A stretch of 64,000 nucleotides of DNA, from contig DGRE01000032.1 of the NCBI GenBank assembly GCA_002389905.1, positions 1-64,000 on the forward strand, written 5' to 3'. Positions 1 to 7,875 of the stretch are shown here, piece after piece. The notes beneath the pieces are model-generated. The model was given only the letters and a program-made list of their open reading frames with translations. It made no database searches and was not told the DNA's origin. Both the position numbers and the translations under genes were made by a program. Positions within the stretch are counted from its first letter, which is position 1, and every line of letters begins with the position of its first letter. The DNA comes from Hungatella sp. UBA4396. GTDB taxonomy: Bacteria > Bacillota > Clostridia > Lachnospirales > Lachnospiraceae.

Positions 1-38
1 CCAATTACCATCTGAGATAATTAGATTATACGTGAGTT

Positions 39-860
39 ATGAAGTTATCATATCCTGTTGCAGTGCCGGATTCGGGCATAAAAATGATGGCCTGGTGTAA
101 TGAGTATGAAATGGCTTTTAAACAGTTAAAAGAAATTGGGTATGAGGGAATTGAACTTCTGATCAGGGATCCGCAAACTGTCAATATTAAGCTGCTGGAT
201 CAGCTTTTAGATGAAAACGGATTGGTTATTGCGGCAATTGGCACAACTCCAATGCAAACAAAAGATGGCTTGTTTTTAATGCATGAAGAGAAACATATCA
301 GAGCAGAGGCCTATAAACGGCTGGAACAGCTGGTCGGGCTGGCGGCTCACTATCAGACTGCAGTTCTGATTGGAAAATATCGGGGCATGACAGGAGATAG
401 TTACCATACCAGTTTACCTTATTTTCAGGAAATATTAATAAAAAGCTGTGAAAATGCGTTGACCCAGGGGGTAAGTTTATATGTGGAACCGCAGAGTTCC
501 GGAAATATTAATAATATAAATTCAATCGCTCAGGCTCTTGAATGCCTGAATCTTTGTAGTTGCAGCAATTTAAAGATATTAGCGGATATCTATCATATGT
601 CAATAACAGAGAAAGATATTGGTCAGGCAATTAAGTCCATGGGAAATGCTTTGGGGATGATACATATGTCGGATAGTGACCGGCTGATTCCGGGAGACGG
701 CAGTATTATGCTTCGTGAGGTCATGGAGGTATTAAGTTGTATTTACTTTCAGGGGTTTGTTTCGATGGAAATCAAACAGGAACCGGATAGTAAAACAGCA
801 GCTGTGAAATCACTGGAATATTTGATTCGTGAGATGAAAGAAAGAGGTGTGTGGCAATAA
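39..860 (+). CDS. Sugar phosphate isomerase/epimerase-like TIM-barrel protein
   Basis: The 273-residue product has the layout of the xylose-isomerase-like/AP endonuclease 2 TIM-barrel family: an early 'GYEGIEL' segment after beta strand 1, an 'LYVEPQS' strand carrying a likely metal-ligand glutamate, an 'ILADIYHM' strand with Asp and His, 'MIHMSD', and a terminal 'FVSMEIK' glutamate strand. Members isomerise or epimerise keto-acids and sugars with a divalent metal. It is first in a tight run with a racemase-fold protein, an OtnK-like kinase and an OtnC-like decarboxylase, so it may play the 2-oxo-tetronate isomerase (OtnI-like) part; that is inferred from context. The operon probably begins upstream of the window. 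The ribosome binding site is weak, so the start is less certain than the family. Confidence 0.8.
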   Translation: MKLSYPVAVPDSGIKMMAWCNEYEMAFKQLKEIGYEGIELLIRDPQTVNIKLLDQLLDENGLVIAAIGTTPMQTKDGLFLMHEEKHIRAEAYKRLEQLVGLAAHYQTAVLIGKYRGMTGDSYHTSLPYFQEILIKSCENALTQGVSLYVEPQSSGNINNINSIAQALECLNLCSCSNLKILADIYHMSITEKDIGQAIKSMGNALGMIHMSDSDRLIPGDGSIMLREVMEVLSCIYFQGFVSMEIKQEPDSKTAAVKSLEYLIREMKERGVWQ

Positions 861-881
861 AGATATTGCCGGGAGGAAAAG

Positions 882-1544
882 ATGAAGAAGATTGCTTTGC
901 TCAGTATTACCTTAAATGCAGTCAATCCAATGACAAGCTATTTATTGTCAAAACCGGATATAACAGTAGTAAATTATCTGGACAGTTATCTAGGTGAAAA
1001 GATAAAAGCGGATGGAACAATAAATGATGAAAGTATGGGGCGGTTATTGCAGATGCTGACTTTAGCGTGCCGTGATAGAGCAGATGGTATTATTTTGACG
1101 TGTACGGTATTTTCACCTTATATAGAGCAATTTCAAAAATTGTGTTCAGTGCCAATCATAGGTGCGGATGCTGCAATGTTTGATCGGGTAGGAAAACATG
1201 GTGGAAGTACGGCATTATTGTGCACGTTTATGGCGACTTTAGCTCCTTCAAAGAACCAGCTTGCTGAAAGCTATTTAAGAAATGGTAGTGAAGGAACGAT
1301 CGAGGTATTTTGGCTGGAAGATGCGTACAAAGCATTGCAGCAGCAGGATTTAAAGAATCATAATGACTACATTATCAAACAAGCCAGATTGCTTGACGGT
1401 TGCTATGATAACATTGTATTAGCTCAGATTTCAATGGCTGATGCAGCCGCATGTTTGGATTTACAGAAATCCAGAGTATTTACCAGTCCGCAGGCAGCAT
1501 ATGAGCTTCTGCTGAAACGGATGGAACAGGAGGGGATAGTATGA
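882..1544 (+). CDS. Aspartate/glutamate racemase-superfamily protein
   Basis: The 220-residue protein has the two-lobed Asp/Glu/hydantoin racemase appearance: an N-terminal 'IALLSITLNAVNP' strand-loop, a catalytic-type 'ILTCTVFSPY' motif near residue 70, 'IIGADAAM' and a C-terminal 'LAQISMADAA'. Cofactor-independent racemases use a cysteine in each lobe. Here the first is present, but the C-terminal counterpart appears replaced (Gln-Ile-Ser-Met), so simple two-cysteine racemisation is doubtful; a decarboxylase or isomerase role is possible. It has a good GGAGG site and overlaps the following kinase by 4 bases, so both are translated together. A racemase-fold partner is not a standard part of the described OtnK/OtnC pathways. 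Confidence 0.72.
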   Translation: MKKIALLSITLNAVNPMTSYLLSKPDITVVNYLDSYLGEKIKADGTINDESMGRLLQMLTLACRDRADGIILTCTVFSPYIEQFQKLCSVPIIGADAAMFDRVGKHGGSTALLCTFMATLAPSKNQLAESYLRNGSEGTIEVFWLEDAYKALQQQDLKNHNDYIIKQARLLDGCYDNIVLAQISMADAAACLDLQKSRVFTSPQAAYELLLKRMEQEGIV

Positions 1545-2815
1545 GTAATTCAATCAGGCTTGGCTGTATTGCTGATGATTTTACGGGTGCCAGTGATGCT
1601 GCCTCTTTTTTAGTAAAAGGAGGAATGCGGGTATTATTGGTTAACGGAATCCCTGGCAATGAAATCGATATAACAGGTTTTGACGCAATCGTAGTGGCGT
1701 TAAAAACCAGGACAATGGAAACTGCGCCGGCTGTAAAGGAATCTCTTGATGGGGCGGAGTGGCTTAAAAAGCAAGGAGCCGGGCAGCTGTATTTTAAATA
1801 CTGTTCAACCTTTGACTCAACACCAAAGGGAAATATCGGACCGGTAGCAGATGCTGTATTGGAGAAGTATCATATACCATATACGATATTATGTCCAGCA
1901 TTACCTGTGAATAAGCGAACGATCAAAGACGGGATACTTTATGTTAATGGGGTTCCACTTCATGAAAGCCCAATGAAGAATCATCCGCTAACGCCAATGT
2001 GGGATTCAGATATTGCGGTTTTGATGAAATCCCAAAGCTGTTACCCTTGCATGAAAGTTAGCAGAGATATGCTGGGCAAAACAAAATCAGAAGTTCAAAA
2101 AGAAATCCGGCGGTTTGGTTCGGGAAGAGAACATTTTTATCTGATTCCTGATTTTACAGAGGAAAAAGATGCTGTCAGGATTGTTGAAATGTTTGGCAAA
2201 TTGCCATTTCTTACCGGTGGCTCCGGTATTATGAAGCAGTTGGGAATTTATCATACTGGAGGAAATGGTTCAGATAAAATTGCAGAACCTCAAACGAAGG
2301 GAAGAGGTCTTGTTCTGGCGGGTAGCTGTTCATCAGCAACCCTGGCACAAATCCGCTGTTATCTCAATCGTGGTGGGAGGGCTGTGAAAATCGAACCTGC
2401 AAAATTACTGGAAAAGACTCAGGATGTCAGATCGTTATGGCTGGAGATAGAATCATCACAGAATGAGACGATATTGCTTTATAGTTCTGATGAGGCTGAA
2501 GAGGTGAAAAAAGTGCAGCAGGCCGGTCGTGAGCGAATATCAGAGCTGTTGGAGCAGACTACTGCAGAATTGGCATATCTGGCTGTACAGGCAGGATATC
2601 GCAGGATTATCGTGGCCGGTGGTGAAACTTCCGGAGCGGTTACCCAAAGACTTGGATTTGATGCTTATCAGATTTGTGACAGTGTGGCTCCCGGGGTACC
2701 GGTAATGATACCGCTAGGCAATCCGTCCATCAGGCTGGTGCTTAAATCCGGGAACTTTGGTCAGGAAGATTTTTTCTGGCGGGCACTTGAAATGACAGAA
2801 CAGAAAGGGAGATAA
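1541..2815 (+). CDS. otnK: Four-carbon acid sugar kinase, OtnK/DUF1537 family
   Basis: This 424-residue protein opens with the 'GCIADDFTGASDAA' signature of DUF1537 acid-sugar kinases and has 'KYCSTFDSTPKGNIGPVADA' in the N-terminal domain. The C-terminal nucleotide-binding domain shows 'GETSGAVTQRLG' and 'LKSGNFGQEDFF'. OtnK phosphorylates 3-oxo-tetronate to the 4-phosphate in threonate/erythronate breakdown; related kinases act on other acid sugars, so the exact substrate is not fixed by sequence. The ATG overlaps the upstream stop by 4 bases, and the gene abuts the class II aldolase that would decarboxylate its product. A second copy lies at 56601-57833 on the other strand. Confidence 0.9.
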   Translation: MSNSIRLGCIADDFTGASDAASFLVKGGMRVLLVNGIPGNEIDITGFDAIVVALKTRTMETAPAVKESLDGAEWLKKQGAGQLYFKYCSTFDSTPKGNIGPVADAVLEKYHIPYTILCPALPVNKRTIKDGILYVNGVPLHESPMKNHPLTPMWDSDIAVLMKSQSCYPCMKVSRDMLGKTKSEVQKEIRRFGSGREHFYLIPDFTEEKDAVRIVEMFGKLPFLTGGSGIMKQLGIYHTGGNGSDKIAEPQTKGRGLVLAGSCSSATLAQIRCYLNRGGRAVKIEPAKLLEKTQDVRSLWLEIESSQNETILLYSSDEAEEVKKVQQAGRERISELLEQTTAELAYLAVQAGYRRIIVAGGETSGAVTQRLGFDAYQICDSVAPGVPVMIPLGNPSIRLVLKSGNFGQEDFFWRALEMTEQKGR

Positions 2816-3412
2816 ATGAAACCGGAATTACAAGCTAAAATAACGGAAGCAGTGTGGATTGGTGAGAGTTTGTTTAGCCGCGGCAAAACGACCGGATCGT
2901 CGGCTAATCTTAGCTTTCGGCATGAAGATCATATCTATATTACCGGCAGTGGGACCTGTTTTGGTAAATTGACACAGGAAAGTTTTAGCGTGATTGATAT
3001 GAGCTGCAGGCATGTTGATGGCATTGTCCCTAGCAAAGAGCTGCCATTACATTTTATGCTGTATAAGCGAAGCGAAGAGGTGCAGGCAGTTATTCATACA
3101 CATAGTTTTTACAGTACTTTATGGTCTTGCCTGGAGCATGAGTGTGAGGAAGATTGTATTCCTCTCTATACACCATATCTGAAGATGAAGCTGGGAACAG
3201 TGGGACTGGTTCCCTATGCAAAGCCGGGGAGTGAGGAACTGTTTGCTGCTTTTGCCGCATTTATGGATAAAAGTGATGGATATTTGTTGAAAAATCATGG
3301 ACCAATCGTGGCGGATAAGGATTTGATGTCGGCGTTTTATTGTTTGGAAGAACTGGAAGAGAGTGCACATATAGCGTGGGAATTACGAAATGAAAAGAAC
3401 ATTTCAGGATAA
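2816..3412 (+). CDS. otnC: Class II aldolase/adducin family decarboxylase, OtnC-like
   Basis: The 198-residue protein carries the class II aldolase zinc motif 'HTHSFYSTLW' and the later 'KNHGPIV' histidine, with 'GKTTGSSANLSFR' near the N-terminus as in OtnC proteins. The family member OtnC converts 3-oxo-tetronate 4-phosphate to dihydroxyacetone phosphate plus CO2. It starts immediately after the otnK-like stop, so the pair forms a kinase/decarboxylase unit. The C-terminal 'EELEESAHIAWEL' helix is also present in the second copy (55977-56567). Substrate identity is inferred from family and neighbours. Confidence 0.88.
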   Translation: MKPELQAKITEAVWIGESLFSRGKTTGSSANLSFRHEDHIYITGSGTCFGKLTQESFSVIDMSCRHVDGIVPSKELPLHFMLYKRSEEVQAVIHTHSFYSTLWSCLEHECEEDCIPLYTPYLKMKLGTVGLVPYAKPGSEELFAAFAAFMDKSDGYLLKNHGPIVADKDLMSAFYCLEELEESAHIAWELRNEKNISG

Positions 3413-3469
3413 ATCTTATATAAATTTGCAGTTAATTGAGCTTGTTAGCTATAAATATAAGAATCCCCC

Positions 3470-3668
3470 GTATTCGTTCGTGTTCATGTAGAACCATGGA
3501 AGGTACCTGGAACCAAGAGAAAGAATCTCATAAAACTGGGAATGGTTTTTATGATTTAGCCACGGCTTATCAGTCTATGCATGTCAACTATTGAAACCGC
3601 CTTGGTACCGAACGGTATGCCACGTGGTGTGAGAGGACGGCGGTTAGTCACCGCCTCCTACTCGATTT
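3470..3668 (+). mobile_element. Group II intron remnant (domain V/VI 3' end)
   Basis: From about 3593 the sequence matches the 3' end of bacterial group II introns. A domain V-like hairpin spans about 3594-3630, with loop GAAC between TACC and GGTA arms. It is followed by GTGAGAGGA and a domain VI-like hairpin (GGCGG, then TTAGTCA, then CCGCC) that ends in CCTACTC, with the bulged A expected of a branch point. No reverse transcriptase or maturase gene and no 5' domains are seen, so this is a deleted remnant. The upstream limit is a guess; the rest of 3413-3832 holds no gene that I can support. Confidence 0.6.
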
Positions 3669-3832
3669 TGAGGATAATTCAATACCCAGACCTATAGCCA
3701 TGCATTAGGAAACACTGCTATCAATATAGATCATGAATTATTCCAATCAAGTTTGCTCTGTATAGTCGAATGAACTTTGTATCCTCATGACTGTGTGGGT
3801 AATGAACTAGACTGCCGGTCTGCGGTAAAAAC

Positions 3833-4216
3833 TTATTTTTCTTTATTTGTGATTATGTGTTGACTATACTTTCTTAATAATGAGTCACGTCTAAGTGTAG
3901 ATATAATGCTGGTTAACAACTCTTTGACTATTCGAATTTCAAAATCATCGCAGCCATCCAAAAGAATCTTAATATCATTTTCAAATTGAGGCTTTGCCTT
4001 GATGATATCATCACAGAGAAGGTCATCAACTGTGACAGATAATGCATTTGCAATATTTACTATGGTAGTGAGGCTTACTTTGGTGGTTCCAGTCTCAATA
4101 TTGCTCATATGAGAAGGGGATAAATTAACAATTTCAGCAAGCTTTTCTTGAGTAATGTCATTATGTATCCGGGCAATTTTAATTCTTTTCCCGATTGCTT
4201 TATAGTTAAGTTCCAT
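3833..4216 (-). CDS. XRE-family helix-turn-helix regulator
   Basis: The 127-residue protein has an N-terminal Cro/CI-type HTH (about residues 8-65: 'IGKRIKIARIHNDITQEKLAE', 'LSPSHMSNIETGTTKVSLTT') and an uncharacterised C-terminal tail of about 60 residues. It has an AGGGAGGAAT ribosome binding site and is divergent from the hypothetical gene at 4373 across a very A/T-rich 155-base spacer, the probable control region of both. It sits beside a group II intron remnant, in low-GC DNA unlike the metabolic operons around it, so recent acquisition is plausible. Confidence 0.82.
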   Translation of the reverse strand: MELNYKAIGKRIKIARIHNDITQEKLAEIVNLSPSHMSNIETGTTKVSLTTIVNIANALSVTVDDLLCDDIIKAKPQFENDIKILLDGCDDFEIRIVKELLTSIISTLRRDSLLRKYSQHIITNKEK

Positions 4217-4372
4217 ATTCCTCCCTATTATTAAAAAATATTTTAATAATATTGTATCTACGGCAATAAAATATTATAATAGTCTAAAGCCGTATTATAC
4301 GGAAATACAATAAAATAAATATAAATTTATTTGTGAATATTATAATAAAAATTTTGAGAGGAATATACTTAT

Positions 4373-4858
4373 ATGCATTTGGAAAGTAATTATATAATAT
4401 GTGATAACTCAGAAGAAGTATCAGAAGAAATGTTGATTCTCAGTATGGACAAACTAGAGGTGCTTTTAAAATATTGTCAATTGAGAAATGAACAATTTGA
4501 TATTCGACCTAATTTATCAAAAAGAATCAAAGTGATTGAATTTTACAAACATTTGAAGAAATTAGCATTCTTTCATAATGGTAAGGTGAGCTTGGATATT
4601 GATGAAGAGAAAATGAGGGCTGATCTAAAGTATTGGAGCAAAAGCATAGTATTATTTTCAGGAGAAAGCGATGATTCAAGAAAGGTTCTGATAGACCTGT
4701 TAAATGTCTTTGAGAACGTGTATTTTGAAGAAAGTAATGGTGGCATTCAAATTTGTGTTGAGGAAAACTTATTTGATGAAATCCTGGTAAGAGATGAAAG
4801 TGCTGCACTCTTAAGGTTAAAAGAGTCACTGAGTACAGAAATTATGCAGAAAAATTAA
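4373..4858 (+). CDS. Hypothetical protein, 161 aa
   Basis: I do not recognise this protein. It is acidic and probably soluble and alpha-helical, with no signal peptide, membrane segment or Cys/His cluster. It is preceded by GAGAGGAATATACTTAT, which gives a usable ribosome binding site, and stands divergent from an XRE regulator. Its A/T-rich composition matches that regulator more than the downstream two-component genes, so the two may be a small acquired unit. No function is proposed. Confidence 0.6.
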   Translation: MHLESNYIICDNSEEVSEEMLILSMDKLEVLLKYCQLRNEQFDIRPNLSKRIKVIEFYKHLKKLAFFHNGKVSLDIDEEKMRADLKYWSKSIVLFSGESDDSRKVLIDLLNVFENVYFEESNGGIQICVEENLFDEILVRDESAALLRLKESLSTEIMQKN

Positions 4859-4903
4859 AGAGATAAAGTAATAGGAATGTGATAACAAAAGGGTAAACTG
4901 TAC

Positions 4904-5122
4904 TTATGTAAGATAGGTATGGAAAACTGAAAAACAGCGGTTGCACAGAATTACCTTCGGTATGCATTTTTTATTTTGTAATTTTGCATTGCTACTCTGT
5001 AAAGTTGCATAAGCATTTTCCCCTCTCTGAATATTGATGACTTCAAATGTTGCGGTGATTGGCAGATTGACACCATCGACCGTTTGAAAACCATCGATTT
5101 TTATTGAAAAACCCCAAAACAC
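4904..5122 (-). pseudogene. Possible gene remnant in a 345-base gap
   Basis: Between 4859 and 5222 the only coding-like signal is a 72-codon minus-strand frame. Its first two thirds ('IKIDGFQTVDG', 'ITATFEVINIQRGEN') read like a beta-strand protein fragment, while the last third looks random. It has no convincing ribosome binding site and its upstream end overlaps the promoter of the histidine kinase gene. It may be a decayed fragment or chance. Confidence 0.2.
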
Positions 5123-5132
5123 CTCTTATAAT
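5104..5132 (+). promoter_or_regulatory. Sigma-A promoter of the two-component operon
   Basis: TTGAAA at 5104-5109 and a perfect TATAAT at 5127-5132 are separated by exactly 17 bases. The -10 box is about 90 bases upstream of the kinase start codon at 5223. The spacing and the match to the housekeeping consensus make this the most likely transcription start for the kinase/regulator pair. Confidence 0.7.
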
Positions 5133-5222
5133 AGAATTATTAATAAAAAAAGTCTGGTCAACCATGATTTTATCGTTGAAATACATAAAAATAAGGTTGA
5201 TAAAATGGGGGAAGAGAAAACC

Positions 5223-6935
5223 ATGGGAATTATTTTACCTCCTTTCAATAAAAACAAGGTCCCGGAAGAGGGGCGGTTTCAGAAAAATCTGCAAAAATCA
5301 GTAACCAGGAAGATTGTGCTGCTTCTGATGATCAGCGCTTTCTTTTTTTGGGTAGGACAATATATCATTACTCTGATGGAAAATGAACTGAATGCTGTTT
5401 CCCATTTGGAACAGCTGGAAGAAACATTTTTTGATCTTGACATTCAAAACAGAGAATTTTTGTTGAATGACCGGATCAATGATGTGGTGAGAAGAATGTT
5501 TTCTCAGACAGATTCCAGTGTTTCCGATGAATTTAAAAATCTTTTTCGCCAGTTTAATGAGGAGTGTAAGGTTCGTAATGAGGTTCTGATTGTAGATAAA
5601 GGCGGAAATATGGTTTTTACCTCTTTCGGTGAGAACCGGTTTTCTTCCTATTTGCTGAATTATAATAATGCCATCTGTTATAATGCAAGAAATTTAAATG
5701 AAGGGGAAATTTACCGGGCTATTTATTATGACAGAGGAAATTATGCCGACGCCCTTTTTGTGAAACCGATTTTTGAAGAAGGAAGCATTCAAGGGTATGT
5801 AACCTTGTTTCTGTCCGGTAGTGAATGGAATTTTTATCTTTCCAAAAGCAACTTTGACGGCGTAATCACAGATATGCGACAGAATGTGATGTACATAAGC
5901 AAGCCGGGAATGGCTGACAACAATAATAAGTTTTATGGAGTGGCCCATGGAATTTGGGAAAGCAAGGGGGACCGGTATTGGAGTGTTTCAAAGGAGCTGC
6001 CTGAATATTCAGCCGTAATCTATTCTCTGGTACACTATCCTAAGAACCAGACGGTATACATCGGGCTTTTGGTACTCTTTCTGGTGGGGATATGCTGGTA
6101 TGTGGTTGCCGGCGGGATGTCAAGGACCATGGCGGAGAACAATGCTGCTTCCATCAAAAATCTGGTAAAGGAAATCCGTATAATCCGAAAAGGTGATTAC
6201 AAGCACAGGGTTCAGCTTGGAACAGATGATGAGTTTGGGGAAGTGGGGAATCAGGTAAACCGTATGCTGGATAATATACAGAGTTTAAATGAACGCAATA
6301 CAGAGCTGCTCACACTCAACAGCCGCATCGAGATGGAACAGTTGACCCAGCAGATGAATCCTCATTTCCTCTATAATACTCTGGAGATTATCCGGAATCT
6401 GGTCATATTTGATGCGCCCAAGGCGGAGGAGCTGATTGTGAAGCTGACGGAGGTTTTACGCTACAGCGTGAACACCACCAGAAAAGAAATGACCCTGGAA
6501 GAAGACATGCAGTTTATTGATGCGTATTTAGAGATACAGCACTGCCGTTTCGGTGACCGTTTTCACTGTGAAATTCATATGGAACCAGAATGCAGCCGGT
6601 GCATTGTTCCCAAAATGCTGCTTCAGCCTATGATTGAAAACAGCATCAAATACGGTTTTCAGAAGAAAATGGAGTTAAATATCCAAATCCGCGGATATAT
6701 GGAGGGGAATATGCTGGTCATCCATGTTTTAGATGACGGGCTGGGAATGGAGCCTCAGAGGGCCAAAGAGCTTGAGCGGCAGTTAAAGGAGCATGACAAC
6801 AGCTCTTCTTCCATTGGGCTTTGCAACTTATCCCGCAGGCTTTATCTTCAATACGGGGAAAACAGCGGGATTTTAATCAGAAACAGAGAAGGTATTGGCT
6901 TTGAAGTAACGGTTCGGATTGAACAGAAGGGGTGA
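5223..6935 (+). CDS. Sensor histidine kinase, YesM type
   Basis: The membrane sensor has a transmembrane helix near residues 31-52, an extracytoplasmic sensor region of about 220 residues, a second helix near 277-299, a HAMP linker, and a His_kinase domain with 'QQMNPHFLYNTLEIIRN' (phospho-accepting His381). An HATPase domain follows ('MIENSIKYGF', 'DDGLGM', 'SSIGLCNLSRR'). The start at 5223 is chosen because GGGGGAAGAG lies 7-8 bases upstream; an in-frame ATG at 5205 lacks a site. It overlaps the reading region of the AraC-type regulator. YesM/YesN pairs usually sense extracellular sugars or transporter-linked ligands and switch on the adjacent ABC importer, here the genes at 7876-11840. Confidence 0.9.
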   Translation: MGIILPPFNKNKVPEEGRFQKNLQKSVTRKIVLLLMISAFFFWVGQYIITLMENELNAVSHLEQLEETFFDLDIQNREFLLNDRINDVVRRMFSQTDSSVSDEFKNLFRQFNEECKVRNEVLIVDKGGNMVFTSFGENRFSSYLLNYNNAICYNARNLNEGEIYRAIYYDRGNYADALFVKPIFEEGSIQGYVTLFLSGSEWNFYLSKSNFDGVITDMRQNVMYISKPGMADNNNKFYGVAHGIWESKGDRYWSVSKELPEYSAVIYSLVHYPKNQTVYIGLLVLFLVGICWYVVAGGMSRTMAENNAASIKNLVKEIRIIRKGDYKHRVQLGTDDEFGEVGNQVNRMLDNIQSLNERNTELLTLNSRIEMEQLTQQMNPHFLYNTLEIIRNLVIFDAPKAEELIVKLTEVLRYSVNTTRKEMTLEEDMQFIDAYLEIQHCRFGDRFHCEIHMEPECSRCIVPKMLLQPMIENSIKYGFQKKMELNIQIRGYMEGNMLVIHVLDDGLGMEPQRAKELERQLKEHDNSSSSIGLCNLSRRLYLQYGENSGILIRNREGIGFEVTVRIEQKG

Positions 6936-6939
6936 CGGA

Positions 6940-7728
6940 ATGTACCGTGTTTTAATCGCGGAGGATGAGGATATTATCAGAAAGGGGCTGATGTATTCGA
7001 TTAACTGGGCAGAGATGGACTGTACCATAGTGGGAGAGGCCCGCAATGGCATAGAGGGGGTTGAGCTGATTGAAAAGATGAAACCGGATATTCTGATTGT
7101 GGATATCAATATGCCTGTCATGGATGGAATTGAAATGATCCGGCGGACTTGTGAAGAGTACAGTTATTCTGCCATTATCCTGTCGGGATATTCTAATTTT
7201 GAATATGCAAAAAGAGCCATTCACTACGGAGTGACAGATTATCTTTTAAAGCCTCTGAAACGGGAGGAGATGGTAAAGGCAATTGAAAGTGCAAAAGAAA
7301 GACGCTGGATTTATCAGTCCTGGCTGGCCCAGCAGCAGGAGGCGGAGGAGCTGAAAAACGTGAGGCTGGTTTCCAGAGCAGAGGAGACCGGGGAGCATGA
7401 TGAGATTGTAAAAGAACTGCTGAAATTCATTGAAGAACATTATCAGGAAAAGATAGGCTGGCAGGATGTAGTGGAGGCCATGAATTACAGTGAGACATTT
7501 TTAAACCGGAAATTCAAAACCCAGATGGGAACCACGTTTATCGAATATTTGAACCGTTTCCGCATTCAAAAGGCAGTGGAGCTTTTGAATCAGGGAAATA
7601 TAGCCATTCAGGACGTTTCCTGGATGTGCGGAATCGGGGATTACAAGTATTTTAACATGGTATTTAAAAAATACATTGGGTGCAGTCCCAAGGAATATAC
7701 GTGGAAAGTGAAAGAGCAGCCGAAATAA
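6940..7728 (+). CDS. Response regulator, AraC/YesN type
   Basis: The N-terminal receiver domain has 'IAEDEDIIRKGL', the phospho-accepting Asp55 in 'ILIVDINMPVMDG', and the 'YLLKPLKREEM' lysine. The C-terminal AraC-type double HTH spans about residues 160-260 ('YSETFLNRKFKTQMG', 'GIGDYKYFNMVFKKYIGCSPKEY'). The ATG at 6940 follows AAGGGGTGACGG and overlaps the kinase frame closely. It is the cognate regulator of the kinase upstream and likely activates the ABC importer operon downstream. An intrinsic terminator begins at its stop codon. Confidence 0.92.
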   Translation: MYRVLIAEDEDIIRKGLMYSINWAEMDCTIVGEARNGIEGVELIEKMKPDILIVDINMPVMDGIEMIRRTCEEYSYSAIILSGYSNFEYAKRAIHYGVTDYLLKPLKREEMVKAIESAKERRWIYQSWLAQQQEAEELKNVRLVSRAEETGEHDEIVKELLKFIEEHYQEKIGWQDVVEAMNYSETFLNRKFKTQMGTTFIEYLNRFRIQKAVELLNQGNIAIQDVSWMCGIGDYKYFNMVFKKYIGCSPKEYTWKVKEQPK

Positions 7729-7741
7729 GCTGCTTTTTTTC
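7716..7741 (+). terminator. Intrinsic terminator after the response regulator
   Basis: GCAGC (7716-7720) pairs with GCTGC (7729-7733) around an 8-base loop that contains the stop codon, followed by seven T residues. It separates regulator and transporter transcription. Confidence 0.75.
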
Positions 7742-7875
7742 TTGAGCGAAGCACTTTATTTGGTATTTTTTCCATTAAGACTGTATTTTGGGTAGAAATA
7801 AATGATTAAAATGTATAAAATATTGGTTAATAAGAGAAGAAAATATACAATACATCCAAAAAGGCGGTGGGAAAA

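Noticed and set aside
7743..7866. Promoter for the FbpABC-like operon
   Set aside because: The region is A/T-rich with several TATAAA-like strings, but no -35/-10 pair with acceptable spacing stands out.
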